DNA of 22,474 nt, taken from assembly GCA_045539925.1 (NCBI GenBank), contig JAZQGH010000178.1:1-22474 (forward strand), in the 5' to 3' direction. Under the pieces are notes generated by a model, which was not told the origin of the DNA, made no database searches, and worked only from the letters and a program-made list of their open reading frames with translations. Positions 14,473 through 22,474 of the stretch are shown here, piece after piece. The first letter of the stretch is position 1, and each line of letters begins with the position of its first letter. The position numbers and the translations under genes were made by a program. This stretch comes from SFWF01 sp045539925. GTDB taxonomy: Bacteria > Bacillota > Clostridia > Oscillospirales > Acutalibacteraceae.

Positions 14473-17211
14473 ATGAAGCCTGAAGAAAAAGCTCGATTAA
14501 CAATCGATAAAAAATTAATAGACTCTGGCTGGGTAATCCAAGATGTGAAATCCTTGAATTTGTCAGCTTCTCTCGGCGTTGCCGTTCGAGAATTTCCGAC
14601 GAGTACAGGACCGGTAGATTATGCCCTTTTCATAGAAGGAGTACCCGTAGGTGTTATCGAAGCCAAGAAAACGGATGAGGGTGAAAATATAACTGCTGTT
14701 GAAGGGCAGTCTTCTCGTTATGCAAACAGTACGTTCAAATGGATCAAAGGTATCTACCAGATTCGCTTTGCATACGAGGCAACGGACAAGCTCACCCGTT
14801 TTACTGACTATAATGATATCAAGTATCGTTCAAGAACAGTATTCTCCTTCCATCGTCCTGAAACGCTGAATGCTCTTTTGAAGCAAGCGAATACGGTTCG
14901 CAATAATATGAAGCATTTTCCCGAGTTCGATCCAACAGGATTTCGTAAGTGTCAAATTGCTGCTATCGAAAATCTTGATAAATCCTTTGCGGATAATCGC
15001 CCCAAAGCTTTGGTGCAAATGGCAACGGGCGCGGGAAAAACGTTTACGGCTATCACTGCGGCATACAGACTTTTGAAATATGGAAAAATGAACCGCATTC
15101 TTTTCCTTGTGGATACGAAAGGTCTTGGCGAGCAGGCAGAACGAGAGTTCTTGGCATATAGACCGACGGATGATAACCGTTCCTTCTCTCAGATTTACGG
15201 TGTACATAGACTCAAATCCTCTTATATCCCTGATGGAGTGCAGATTTGCATCAGCACCATTCAGAGAATGTACTCTATTCTCAAAGGCGACGAACTTGAC
15301 GAATCTGCTGAAGAAACCTCATTCAACGAGTTTGTAACGGCAGACTCTAAAGCACCCAAAGAGGTAGTGTACAACGAGAAATATCCACCCGAATTCTTCG
15401 ATTGCATCATCGTGGACGAGTGCCACCGCTCTATTTATAACGTGTGGAATCAGGTGCTCGAATATTTCGATTCCTTTATTATCGGTCTGACTGCAACGCC
15501 CGATAAGCGTACATTTGCGTTTTTTAACGAGAATGTGGTAAGCGAATATCCTCGCGAACAAGCGATCATAGACGGCGTAAACGTAGGTGAGGATATCTTT
15601 CTCATTGAAACAAACATCGGCAAAAATGCAACGCACATTATGAAGCAAATGATAGAGGTACGTAGCCGTCTGTCGCGCGAAAAGCGTTGGAAACAGCTTG
15701 ATGAGGACGTGGATTATACGACTTCGCAGCTTGACCGTGATATTGTCAATCCGAGCCAGATTCGTACCGTGATTCGCACGTTTAAGGAAAATGTGTTTAC
15801 ATCCTTGTTCCCACGTCGTAAAGAAGTGCCGAAAACTCTGATTTTTGCTAAAACCGATAGCCACGCAGATGATATTATTCAAATCGTTCGAGAGGAGTTT
15901 GGTGAGGGCAACGAATTTTGCAAAAAGATTACTTATTCCGCAGAGAACCCTGAAAGTGTGTTAAGCTCTTTCCGCAATGACTACTATCCCCGTATTGCCG
16001 TTACTGTTGATATGATTGCAACAGGTACGGACGTTAAACCTATTGAGTGTTTGATCTTTATGCGTGACGTGCGCAGTAAGAACTATTTTGAACAGATGAA
16101 AGGTCGTGGAACGAGAACTCTCTCCAAAGACGATCTTCAAAAGGTTACCCCCTCTGCAACCGATAACAAAGACCATTTCGTTATTGTAGATGCCGTAGGT
16201 GTTACGAAGTCCAAGAAATCCGATACTCGTACTCTTGAGCGCAAACCGTCTGTCAGTATGAGAGAATTGATGATGAACGTAGCTCTCGGTGATAAGAGCG
16301 AGGACACGCTCACCTCTCTTGCAAACCGTGTCATTCGTTTGAATAGTCAAATGACTCCTAGCGAGAAAAAAGAGTTTGTAGAAAAGGTTGGCGACAGTGC
16401 GGGACAAATTGCAGAAAAGCTTTTGAATGCCTTTGACGAGGATGCAATTCTCCACAAGGCACAGGAGCAGTTTGAAACCGCAGAACCTTCTGAGGAACAA
16501 ATTTCTGAAGCAAAGAAAGTATTGGTAATTGATGCTGTTGCACCTTTCCAAAATCCCGACGTGCGCAATTACATTGAGAACGCGCGCCGTAGTCACGAAC
16601 AGATCATCGACAACGTAAATCTTGATGAGGTGCTGTTTGCGGGATTCGATTCACAACAAGAGGAAAACGCAGACCGTATAATTTCGTCCTTCCGTGAGTT
16701 TATTGATGAGAACAGAGATGAAATTATTGCTTTGCGAATCATCTATAACCATAATTACAAAGATCGTCCAATGGCGATTGAAGGGCTGAAGGCTCTGTAC
16801 GAAAAGCTGAAAGCTAAGGGCATCACCGTTGAGCGCCTTTGGGATTGCTATGCCATCAAAAAGCCTGAAAAGGTAAAGCGCGGTACGATGGCACAACTTG
16901 CGGATCTTATCTCCATTATTCGCTTTGAAATGGGATATACCGAAAATCTCGCTCCGTTTGCAGATAGAGTGAACTATAACTTTATGCAGTGGACACTTCG
17001 TCGCAACGCAGGCGCAGTACATTTTACGGACGAGCAGATGGAGTGGCTCCGTCTTGTTAAAGACCATATCGCCGTGTCTTTGAGCATTGAGCCGACCGAC
17101 CTCGACCTCAATCCCTTTGATCGCAGAGGTGGTCTCGGACGCTTCTATGAGGTGTTCGGTGAAAGTTATGAAGCGATTTTAATGGAAATGAATATTGAAT
17201 TAGTTGCATAA
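14473..17211 (+). CDS. hsdR: type I restriction endonuclease, R subunit (EcoEI-like)
   Basis: A 912-aa motor and nuclease subunit that translocates and cuts unmodified DNA. The N-terminal nuclease core shows D49 (VDYALF) and E63-x-K65 (VIEAKK). Superfamily 2 helicase motifs follow: Walker A ATGAGKT (184-190), DECH (315-318), TATP (340-343) and the arginine finger region GRGTR (544-548). Beyond about residue 620 lies the EcoEI-type C-terminal domain used to join the methylase. GGAGG (14461-14465) sets the start at ATG 14473, although the open frame reaches back to 14428, overlapping the gene before. Gene order is odd: R comes first, M last. Base composition is higher in G+C than in the cargo genes (33 of 60 in 15001-15060). 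Confidence 0.95.
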   Translation: MKPEEKARLTIDKKLIDSGWVIQDVKSLNLSASLGVAVREFPTSTGPVDYALFIEGVPVGVIEAKKTDEGENITAVEGQSSRYANSTFKWIKGIYQIRFAYEATDKLTRFTDYNDIKYRSRTVFSFHRPETLNALLKQANTVRNNMKHFPEFDPTGFRKCQIAAIENLDKSFADNRPKALVQMATGAGKTFTAITAAYRLLKYGKMNRILFLVDTKGLGEQAEREFLAYRPTDDNRSFSQIYGVHRLKSSYIPDGVQICISTIQRMYSILKGDELDESAEETSFNEFVTADSKAPKEVVYNEKYPPEFFDCIIVDECHRSIYNVWNQVLEYFDSFIIGLTATPDKRTFAFFNENVVSEYPREQAIIDGVNVGEDIFLIETNIGKNATHIMKQMIEVRSRLSREKRWKQLDEDVDYTTSQLDRDIVNPSQIRTVIRTFKENVFTSLFPRRKEVPKTLIFAKTDSHADDIIQIVREEFGEGNEFCKKITYSAENPESVLSSFRNDYYPRIAVTVDMIATGTDVKPIECLIFMRDVRSKNYFEQMKGRGTRTLSKDDLQKVTPSATDNKDHFVIVDAVGVTKSKKSDTRTLERKPSVSMRELMMNVALGDKSEDTLTSLANRVIRLNSQMTPSEKKEFVEKVGDSAGQIAEKLLNAFDEDAILHKAQEQFETAEPSEEQISEAKKVLVIDAVAPFQNPDVRNYIENARRSHEQIIDNVNLDEVLFAGFDSQQEENADRIISSFREFIDENRDEIIALRIIYNHNYKDRPMAIEGLKALYEKLKAKGITVERLWDCYAIKKPEKVKRGTMAQLADLISIIRFEMGYTENLAPFADRVNYNFMQWTLRRNAGAVHFTDEQMEWLRLVKDHIAVSLSIEPTDLDLNPFDRRGGLGRFYEVFGESYEAILMEMNIELVA

Positions 17212-17222
17212 AAGGAGAAAAA

Positions 17223-18383
17223 ATGGAAATTGAAACTAGAATCCGCGAGGATTTATGGAAAGCAATACAGGCCCATTATGAGCGTAACGACTATACCGAA
17301 GCGGTTCGTGATGCCGTTTTTCATATGAGCGAAGTTTTACGAGAAAAAGGTGGCATTGAAGATAAGGACGGAACAAAACTTGTTGAAACTGCTCTATTAG
17401 GAAGCAATCCTGCAATATTGTTGAATAAAAATGAAACCACGACCGAAAAGGATTTTCAACAAGGTATCGGATTCGCATTTAAAGGAATTATGCAATCCGT
17501 TCGCAATCTATTGAGCCACGAGAGCTTTATGTATACTCAAGATGAAGCGGAGGCTCTTATCCTTTATATCAATTTTCTTTTGAATCAAGTCGATAAATCT
17601 GGTGGAAGCACAAAAATAGATAATATTATTGATCTTCTTTTTGATGATGACTTTACAGATACTCAAGAGTATGCAGATTTACTTCTTAAAGAAGTTCCAT
17701 CCAAAAAGAGATATGATTTACTGTTAGAGCTTTATCAAAGACGGGCTGATTTGCCACAAAACAAGCTTAAATATTTCTTAGCGGCACTATTCTCTTCACT
17801 AACAAAGGCTGCCAAAGGTGATTTTATCCGCGTAGTAAGTTCAAGTTTGATGAAATGTAAAGATGATAAAGCATTGCGTATGTACTGTCATTACTTTATG
17901 AAAGACACATATTCAGAAATAGATAAATTAGCCCAGTTACGCATTGAGAATATGATGCTAAAATCTATTCAAAATGGACGTGTGTCATATTCTCTTGACG
18001 AAATGGGTAATGAAGTTGCAGGATGTGATTATAAAGGATATTTAGCAACCTGGATTTCAAAATCAGAAAAACTTGATTTGCTCAGTAATAAGAATGAACT
18101 CATTAAAGAATTGTTTTACAGTTTAACCTCAGAAGATTCCGAAAAAGAGAATTATGTATTTGAGTATTTTAGAAATGTTGTCTTTGATTCAAGCTTAATA
18201 TTAACTCCACATCAAATAAAACACATTAAAAGTAGGCTTAATTCTGGAGATAAACGATATTTAGATGCTCTTCTTTGGGATATGGAATTTGAAGAAAAAA
18301 ACTGCCCTTGGTTCGACTTATTCAAAGAGGAATATGCAACGTGTAAAAAGATTATTGAAGAAAGAAATGACTTACCCTTTTAA
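17223..18383 (+). CDS. HEPN-domain protein of TIGR02391/Ymh type, candidate RNase toxin
   Basis: A 386-aa protein starting 11 nt after hsdR, with AAAGGAG before ATG 17223. Residues about 5-125 fit the TIGR02391 (Ymh) family: AIQAHYERNDYTEAVRDAVF, then GIGFAFKGIMQSVRNLLSHE. R94-N-L-L-S-H99 is the RX4H motif of HEPN RNases, and it looks intact. The remaining 260 residues or so are helical, charged and unfamiliar, and could be the sensing or target part. Composition shifts within the gene: 27 of 60 G+C at 17281-17340 but 17 of 60 at 17881-17940, so the tail may have been swapped in. HEPN RNases inside restriction loci (PrrC is the classic case) cut RNA when restriction is defeated. That job here is inference. 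Confidence 0.7.
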   Translation: MEIETRIREDLWKAIQAHYERNDYTEAVRDAVFHMSEVLREKGGIEDKDGTKLVETALLGSNPAILLNKNETTTEKDFQQGIGFAFKGIMQSVRNLLSHESFMYTQDEAEALILYINFLLNQVDKSGGSTKIDNIIDLLFDDDFTDTQEYADLLLKEVPSKKRYDLLLELYQRRADLPQNKLKYFLAALFSSLTKAAKGDFIRVVSSSLMKCKDDKALRMYCHYFMKDTYSEIDKLAQLRIENMMLKSIQNGRVSYSLDEMGNEVAGCDYKGYLATWISKSEKLDLLSNKNELIKELFYSLTSEDSEKENYVFEYFRNVVFDSSLILTPHQIKHIKSRLNSGDKRYLDALLWDMEFEEKNCPWFDLFKEEYATCKKIIEERNDLPF

Positions 18384-18395
18384 TAGGAGGAGAAA

Positions 18396-18614
18396 ATGAC
18401 ACCATATGAAGAAATTTGCGTAACAAGAGTATATCAAGCAGCTCTTGGAACGATTGACCGAAAAAGTATTACAAAAGAAGAAATAGATATAACCATTGAA
18501 GTATTAAAAAAACATGCTGACAAGCGCAACGATTGGAATGATCAGCAAAAAGAAGCATACAAGTTGCTTGCTGATTATGTTAAAGAACGAATCAAGAGGA
18601 ACATCAATGGCTAA
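18396..18614 (+). CDS. small helical protein (72 aa) overlapping hsdS
   Basis: Not recognised. It has an excellent site, TAGGAGGAG, just before ATG 18396. Its stop (18612-18614) overlaps the hsdS start (18607) by 8 nt, so it is almost surely translated and coupled to hsdS. The sequence is highly charged and helical (ITKEEIDITIEVLKKHADKR, then EAYKLLADYVKERIKR) with no membrane segment. Sitting directly after a HEPN protein, it could be an antitoxin or adaptor; nothing in the sequence proves this. Confidence 0.7.
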   Translation: MTPYEEICVTRVYQAALGTIDRKSITKEEIDITIEVLKKHADKRNDWNDQQKEAYKLLADYVKERIKRNING

Positions 18615-19764
18615 ATGGACTGAATATGCATTGGAAGATTTGCTATCGTATGAGCAACCCACACCATACATAGTTGAATCAACCGATTATAACGATAATT
18701 ATAAAACTCCGGTTTTAACCGCTGGCAAATCATTTATCATAGGATACACTAACGAAACAAAAGGTATTTATGATAAATTACCTGTAATCATTTTTGATGA
18801 TTTTACTACCTCAACGCAGTATGTGAACTTTCCATTCAAAGTGAAGTCATCAGCAATGAAAATATTAACTGCTAATACCGATCTTTTGTTGCCCAAGTTT
18901 ATCTTCTATCGGATGCAAATAATTGAGTTTGACCATAGCACACATAAACGATATTGGATTCAGCAGTATTCAAAAATAAAAGTAAAGATTCCTTCTTTAC
19001 CGGAACAAGAAAAGATTGTTGCCAAAATCGAAGAACTTTTCTCCGAGCTTGACAACGGTGTTGAAACGCTGAAGAAGACAAAGCAACAGCTTGCGGTGTA
19101 TCGTCAGGCGGTGTTGAAAGAGGCTTTTAATTTTAACGGCGACGATATTATAGATACTGATTTAGATCATATTATTTCGGTATTAACAGATTATCATGCA
19201 AACGGCAGTTATGAAACATTAAAAGCCAATGTAACCTTATTAGATACGCCTGACTATGCGATAATGGTTCGTTCAACAAATTATGAGAACAATGATTTCT
19301 CAAATGATGTCAAATATATAAACAAACATAGCTACGACTTTTTGAAAAAGAGTCAGCTTTTTGGAAATGAAGTTTTAATGGGCAAAATTGGTAATGCAGG
19401 AAGAGTGTATTACGTTAAAAAACTTGAAAAGCCGATGTCTCTTGCGATGAATATGTTTGCTATGAGATTTATTGAAGATATCGATAGCAAGTATGTTTAT
19501 TATTATCTTTTATCGCCAACAGCAAAGCGTGATATTAAAAAATATGTTAAAGGAGTTGGAACTCCAACCATAGACAAAAAGTCTGTAAGAGCTATAAAGA
19601 TTCGATATCCACAATCGAAAGAAATGCAACAAGAAATAGTACAGGATATTGAAGCAAAATTATCGATTTGCGATAGCATCGAAAAAACAGTTGATACGGC
19701 TTTGCAACAAGCCGAAGCTATGAGACAGAGTATTTTGAAAAAAGCATTTGAGGGAGAGTTGTAA
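18607..19764 (+). CDS. hsdS: type I restriction-modification specificity subunit
   Basis: A 385-aa subunit that reads the split recognition sequence for both methylation and cutting. Layout: target domain 1 (about 1-135), first conserved helical spacer (about 137-180: LPEQEKIVAKIEELFSELD), target domain 2 (about 185-335) and second conserved region (about 338-385, ending SILKKAFEGEL). Both halves are present, so it looks functional. Composition is mosaic: 27 of 60 G+C in the conserved spacer (19021-19080), 15 of 60 in target domain 2 (19261-19320), as expected when target domains are exchanged. No DNA-level inverted repeat for phase inversion was seen. ATG 18607 is preferred to an upstream frame because the target domain starts there with GAGGA upstream. 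Confidence 0.92.
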   Translation: MAKWTEYALEDLLSYEQPTPYIVESTDYNDNYKTPVLTAGKSFIIGYTNETKGIYDKLPVIIFDDFTTSTQYVNFPFKVKSSAMKILTANTDLLLPKFIFYRMQIIEFDHSTHKRYWIQQYSKIKVKIPSLPEQEKIVAKIEELFSELDNGVETLKKTKQQLAVYRQAVLKEAFNFNGDDIIDTDLDHIISVLTDYHANGSYETLKANVTLLDTPDYAIMVRSTNYENNDFSNDVKYINKHSYDFLKKSQLFGNEVLMGKIGNAGRVYYVKKLEKPMSLAMNMFAMRFIEDIDSKYVYYYLLSPTAKRDIKKYVKGVGTPTIDKKSVRAIKIRYPQSKEMQQEIVQDIEAKLSICDSIEKTVDTALQQAEAMRQSILKKAFEGEL

Positions 19765-19765
19765 T

Positions 19766-20674
19766 ATGCTTGATTGGCAAATACCGATTAACGAAATACA
19801 TGAAAAGCATTGTTTGAAAATTGAAAAGTGTAATCCTGATTCCGTATTGTATCACTATACATCTCCGGTGGGGTTATTAGGTATATTTAATTCATCTGCG
19901 CTATGGCTCTCTGATAGCGACTTTTTGAACGACTCCTCTGAAAGTGATTATTTTCATGATATATACAGTCAAGCCAATCCGTTCACTGGAAGAACACGTA
20001 AGGAAGATCGGTTTAAATTCAACGCAGGAATGTTTTCGTATTATCATACGAGTTCTTATTCAAGTCCGCGAGAAACAGCTAAGCGAATTAAGGAAACACG
20101 ATATATTCTTTCAATGTCGCTTGATCGAGATAATTTGAATTTATGGAGCTACTATACGAAAAATGCTAATAGCATAGGTTACTCAATTGGACTAAAAGAA
20201 AATGCTATTGAATATATGTTCAGACCCGATTCTGATGAAGTGTTGCTTTCGGGAAAAGTAATATATGACCCAGATCAACAAAAACAATTGCTGTCTGAAC
20301 TTTGCGAGGATTACTGGAAACTGTATTCTAACCTTAACCACACATACCAGCGTTATTATTTATATAGCAAACTCGAAGATAATGTTGTTAGATATTCTGT
20401 TTTTATGAAAAATCCTTTATTTGCACATGAAAACGAATATCGCATTGCAGTAATTAGACTTGGCGTAAACTCCACACAGCAAAGATTGTTTAGAGAGATA
20501 AATGGAGCATTTATTCCATACATAACACAATCAATTGATTTGCGTGATATTGTTGAAATTGGAGTTTCGCCCACACACAGAACAGATTTTGTTACTCGAA
20601 GCCTTAAGGAATTATTAGGCGCCAAGGGTCTTGATGCTACCATCTATAATTCGGATGTTCCTTTGAGGTATTAA
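19766..20674 (+). CDS. DUF2971-family protein
   Basis: A 302-aa protein one base after the hsdS stop, with GGGAGAG before ATG 19766. The N terminus has the DUF2971 pattern: LYHYTSPVGLLGIF (H30, Y31), ALWLSDSDFLNDSSE (N55, D56, E59). Later comes a conserved-looking ENEYRIAVIR (E222-R226). The family has no settled function that I can state. The HYT start and the late E-x-x-R are reminiscent of ADP-ribosyltransferase-type folds (H...Y...E), which is a guess. It is AT-rich (16 of 60 G+C in 20161-20220) compared with hsdR and hsdM, so it looks like separately gained cargo. Position inside the restriction operon suggests a defence effector. Confidence 0.7.
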   Translation: MLDWQIPINEIHEKHCLKIEKCNPDSVLYHYTSPVGLLGIFNSSALWLSDSDFLNDSSESDYFHDIYSQANPFTGRTRKEDRFKFNAGMFSYYHTSSYSSPRETAKRIKETRYILSMSLDRDNLNLWSYYTKNANSIGYSIGLKENAIEYMFRPDSDEVLLSGKVIYDPDQQKQLLSELCEDYWKLYSNLNHTYQRYYLYSKLEDNVVRYSVFMKNPLFAHENEYRIAVIRLGVNSTQQRLFREINGAFIPYITQSIDLRDIVEIGVSPTHRTDFVTRSLKELLGAKGLDATIYNSDVPLRY

Positions 20675-20714
20675 GAAAAAACGATAAAAAGAATTTAAAG
20701 GGATTTTTTATATC

Positions 20715-21275
20715 ATGAAAAAACGATTATATGTTATTGGTAAAAAGAAAATAAAGGAGAAATATCCATCTTCTGAGTTTTTGTACTCTGTGAGTCTTGA
20801 GGATTACAATCGCACATTAAACAACTACGATAGAATCTATGATCGTATCAACATCGTCTTAACGGTATGCAGCGCAGTATTAATTGTATTTATATCAAAT
20901 ATCGACGTAAAGTGTATCTTGAATTTACAAAATTATAGTTCTAATCTTGAAAAAATATCAGTTCTACTATATGCGGCATTATCATTAGCAAGTGCTACTT
21001 TGATGATGATTACAGTCATTAAGCTTTTACTTTTATCACGCAGTAAGGAATTATTGTGTTTTGATAGTAATAGCATCAAAGACGAAGCTCTTTACGAAGA
21101 AAAGGTTGAGGATTCTGCATTATGGGTAACCTTACAGCACATAAAAGTGGTAAATGACATACGAACCAAAACCAAAGATAAGCAAAAGAAATTTAATACG
21201 GCAATTATTTTAATGATTATATCAATACTTTGTTTTGCATTTTCAGTATTGATTTACAATGGAGGGCTATCGTGA
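20715..21275 (+). CDS. three-helix membrane protein, possible membrane effector
   Basis: A 186-aa protein with three clear membrane segments: about 45-63, 81-107 and 160-181, with a charged cytoplasmic-type stretch between the second and third. I do not recognise the family by name; the general shape (a few helices beside a soluble defence gene) is like small membrane effectors of abortive infection systems such as SLATT-type proteins, but the match is by shape only. The start follows AAAGGGA at 20698-20704. The stop overlaps the next gene by 4 nt (GTGA, 21272-21275), so the pair is coupled. The 40-nt gap before it is the largest inside the operon downstream of the operon's first gene. Confidence 0.65.
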   Translation: MKKRLYVIGKKKIKEKYPSSEFLYSVSLEDYNRTLNNYDRIYDRINIVLTVCSAVLIVFISNIDVKCILNLQNYSSNLEKISVLLYAALSLASATLMMITVIKLLLLSRSKELLCFDSNSIKDEALYEEKVEDSALWVTLQHIKVVNDIRTKTKDKQKKFNTAIILMIISILCFAFSVLIYNGGLS

Positions 21276-21433
21276 ACAAGGATAAGGATTTAGAAAAAAT
21301 CAAGAGCGGAGAGGGATTGAAAAATTCAAACACATCCTCGACGAATTCTTCAGGAACAACTACGGAACAGCGTGGATCGGGTGTACGCATAGATCAGTAT
21401 ACGCTAAATGATAAAAAGAAGAAAGGAAACTAA
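21272..21433 (+). CDS. small Ser/Thr-rich protein (53 aa), GTG start
   Basis: Not recognised. I start it at GTG 21272 because GGAGGG (21261-21266) is 5 nt upstream and the GTG overlaps the stop of the membrane protein; a frame from 21230 lies inside that gene without its own site. It has a charged N terminus (NKDKDLEKIKSGEG), a low-complexity Ser/Thr/Asn middle and a basic Lys-rich tail. It ends one base before hsdM. The layout suggests a flexible partner of the membrane protein, or a regulator. Confidence 0.6.
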   Translation: MNKDKDLEKIKSGEGLKNSNTSSTNSSGTTTEQRGSGVRIDQYTLNDKKKKGN

Positions 21434-21434
21434 C

Positions 21435-22474
21435 ATGTCAGGACAGTCAACAACAATAGTTTCTAAAGTTTGGGGTATGTGCGCGCCACTTCGTGATGAT
21501 GGCGTATCTTACGGAGATTATCTTGAACAGCTTACATATCTCATCTTTCTGAAGATGTCGGATGAATATTCCAAGCCGCCTTATAAGAAGATTACGGGTA
21601 TTCCCGATGGATATACGTGGTCGGATATGAATACGCTAAAAGGCGCAGAGCTTGAAGAACAGTACAAGAAAACTCTTGAAAAGCTCGCCAAGGAGGGCGG
21701 TATTCTCGGTCAGATCTTTTCGCAGGCAAGCAATAAAATCAGCAATGCGGCTATTCTTTTCCGTATTGTGCAGATGATCGACAAAGAGAAATGGGTTTCT
21801 ATGTCTTCCGATGTCAAGGGCGAGATCTACGAAGGGTTGCTCCAAAAGAACGCGGAAGATATCAAGAGTGGCGCAGGTCAGTATTTCACACCCCGTCCTT
21901 TGATTCGTGCTATGGTAGAATGTTTGCGTCCCGAACCTAATAAAACCATTGCCGATCCTTGCTGTGGTTCGGGCGGTTTCTTCCTTGCTGCGCAGGAATT
22001 TCTCACAAATCCAGATAATTACACCTTGGATAGAGAACAGAAAGAATTTCTCAAAAACGAAACCTTCTATGGGAATGAGCTTGTCAAGACCACTTTCAAG
22101 ATGGCTTTGATGAACCTCTATTTGCACAATATCGGTGACATTTACGGCAACGTTCCCGTAACGCAGGGGGACTCGCTTTTGACCGATCCCGGTTATCGAG
22201 TTGACTATGTTCTCACGAACCCGCCCTTCGGTAAAAAGTCCTCTATCACGATGACCAACGAAGAAGGCGAAGAAGAGGAAGAAGATCTCGTTTATAACCG
22301 CCAGGATTTCTGGACTACAAGCTCCAACAAGCAGCTTAACTTTGTTCAGCATATCAATACGATTATGAAAGCAACGGGTAAAGCAGCGGTTGTTGTTCCC
22401 GATAACGTACTCTTTGAGGGCGGTGCGGGTGAAACTGTACGTCAAAAGCTGTTGCAGACTACCGATCTGCATAC
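21435..22474 (+). CDS. hsdM: type I DNA methyltransferase M subunit (partial, cut at window end)
   Basis: Starts at ATG 21435 after GAAAGGA (21421-21427) and stays open to the window edge, giving the first 346 residues of a protein normally about 500 long. The N-terminal helical domain (VWGMCAPLRDDGVSYGDYLE) is typical of HsdM. GAGQYFTPRPLI precedes the AdoMet-binding motif I, DPCCGSGG (174-181), and the N6-adenine catalytic motif IV is NPPFG (262-266). With HsdS it marks host DNA, and with HsdR it forms the restriction complex. Composition returns to that of hsdR (27 of 60 G+C in 21901-21960). Being last in the visible operon, with cargo between it and hsdS, is unusual. Confidence 0.95.
   Translation, partial: MSGQSTTIVSKVWGMCAPLRDDGVSYGDYLEQLTYLIFLKMSDEYSKPPYKKITGIPDGYTWSDMNTLKGAELEEQYKKTLEKLAKEGGILGQIFSQASNKISNAAILFRIVQMIDKEKWVSMSSDVKGEIYEGLLQKNAEDIKSGAGQYFTPRPLIRAMVECLRPEPNKTIADPCCGSGGFFLAAQEFLTNPDNYTLDREQKEFLKNETFYGNELVKTTFKMALMNLYLHNIGDIYGNVPVTQGDSLLTDPGYRVDYVLTNPPFGKKSSITMTNEEGEEEEEDLVYNRQDFWTTSSNKQLNFVQHINTIMKATGKAAVVVPDNVLFEGGAGETVRQKLLQTTDLH

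Noticed and set aside
15319..17067. Several long minus-strand frames within hsdR
   Set aside because: They overlap a clear helicase-nuclease gene and have no family features or ribosome sites.
18607..19764. Phase-variable hsdS by inversion
   Set aside because: No second hsdS copy, inverted repeats or recombinase gene is in the window.
21636..22472. 278-aa minus-strand frame at the right edge
   Set aside because: It is antisense to hsdM, whose motif I and NPPFG are clear on the plus strand.
1..22474. CRISPR array, transposase, integrase or rRNA genes
   Set aside because: No regularly spaced short repeats, no recombinase or transposase reading frame, and no rRNA-like sequence were seen, so island mobility can only be inferred from boundaries and composition.

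Overview
The window looks like the chromosome of a low-to-middling G+C Gram-positive gut anaerobe (Clostridia-type Bacillota). The signs are strong GGAGG ribosome binding sites, TTGACA/TATAAT-type promoters, lipobox lipoproteins, a LacI-regulated maltodextrin ABC importer with an MsmK/UgpC-type ATPase, and U-tailed hairpin terminators. The species cannot be named from this sequence.

Left part (1-10,900) is a starch/maltodextrin locus. After a gene-free 400 bp carrying two terminator-like hairpins, a very strong promoter with a 19-bp palindromic operator drives a 949-aa surface lipoprotein. That protein has an InlB-type repeat and three near-identical tandem units that I read as carbohydrate (starch) binding modules. 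A convergent, short LacI-family repressor gene follows on the minus strand. Divergent from it is an operon of five plus-strand genes: a cytoplasmic GH13 neopullulanase-type hydrolase, a MalE-like binding lipoprotein, MalF, MalG and the MsmK-type ATPase. The core CTTAA-N3-TTAAG occurs both at the lipoprotein promoter and in the lacI/amylase divergent region, so the repressor probably controls both. The simplest model is capture of starch fragments at the surface, import by the ABC transporter, and hydrolysis inside the cell. The malG-msmK gap holds hairpins that can pair in two mutually exclusive ways.

Middle part (10,900-13,400) is a switch to accessory DNA. It has an imperfect inverted-repeat element enclosing a terminator, a two-gene cassette (a 99-aa unknown and a sigma-70-region-4-like regulator) with matching ribosome binding site leaders, and a Fic-family AMP transferase with an N-terminal DNA-binding-like domain and its own extended -10 promoter.

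Right part (13,550 to the window end) is a tightly packed defence operon. The order is: NucS-like/DUF5655 nuclease-like protein, hsdR (EcoEI-like), a HEPN protein of the TIGR02391/Ymh type, a 72-aa small protein, hsdS, a DUF2971 protein, a three-helix membrane protein, a 53-aa Ser/Thr-rich protein, and hsdM (cut off by the window end). The restriction-modification core genes are richer in G+C than the cargo genes between them, and the HEPN gene and hsdS are internally mosaic. This nested layout is the best candidate in the window for an undescribed defence arrangement: a type I system carrying an RNase-type abortive infection arm (compare PrrC inside the PrrI type I locus) plus a possible membrane effector.
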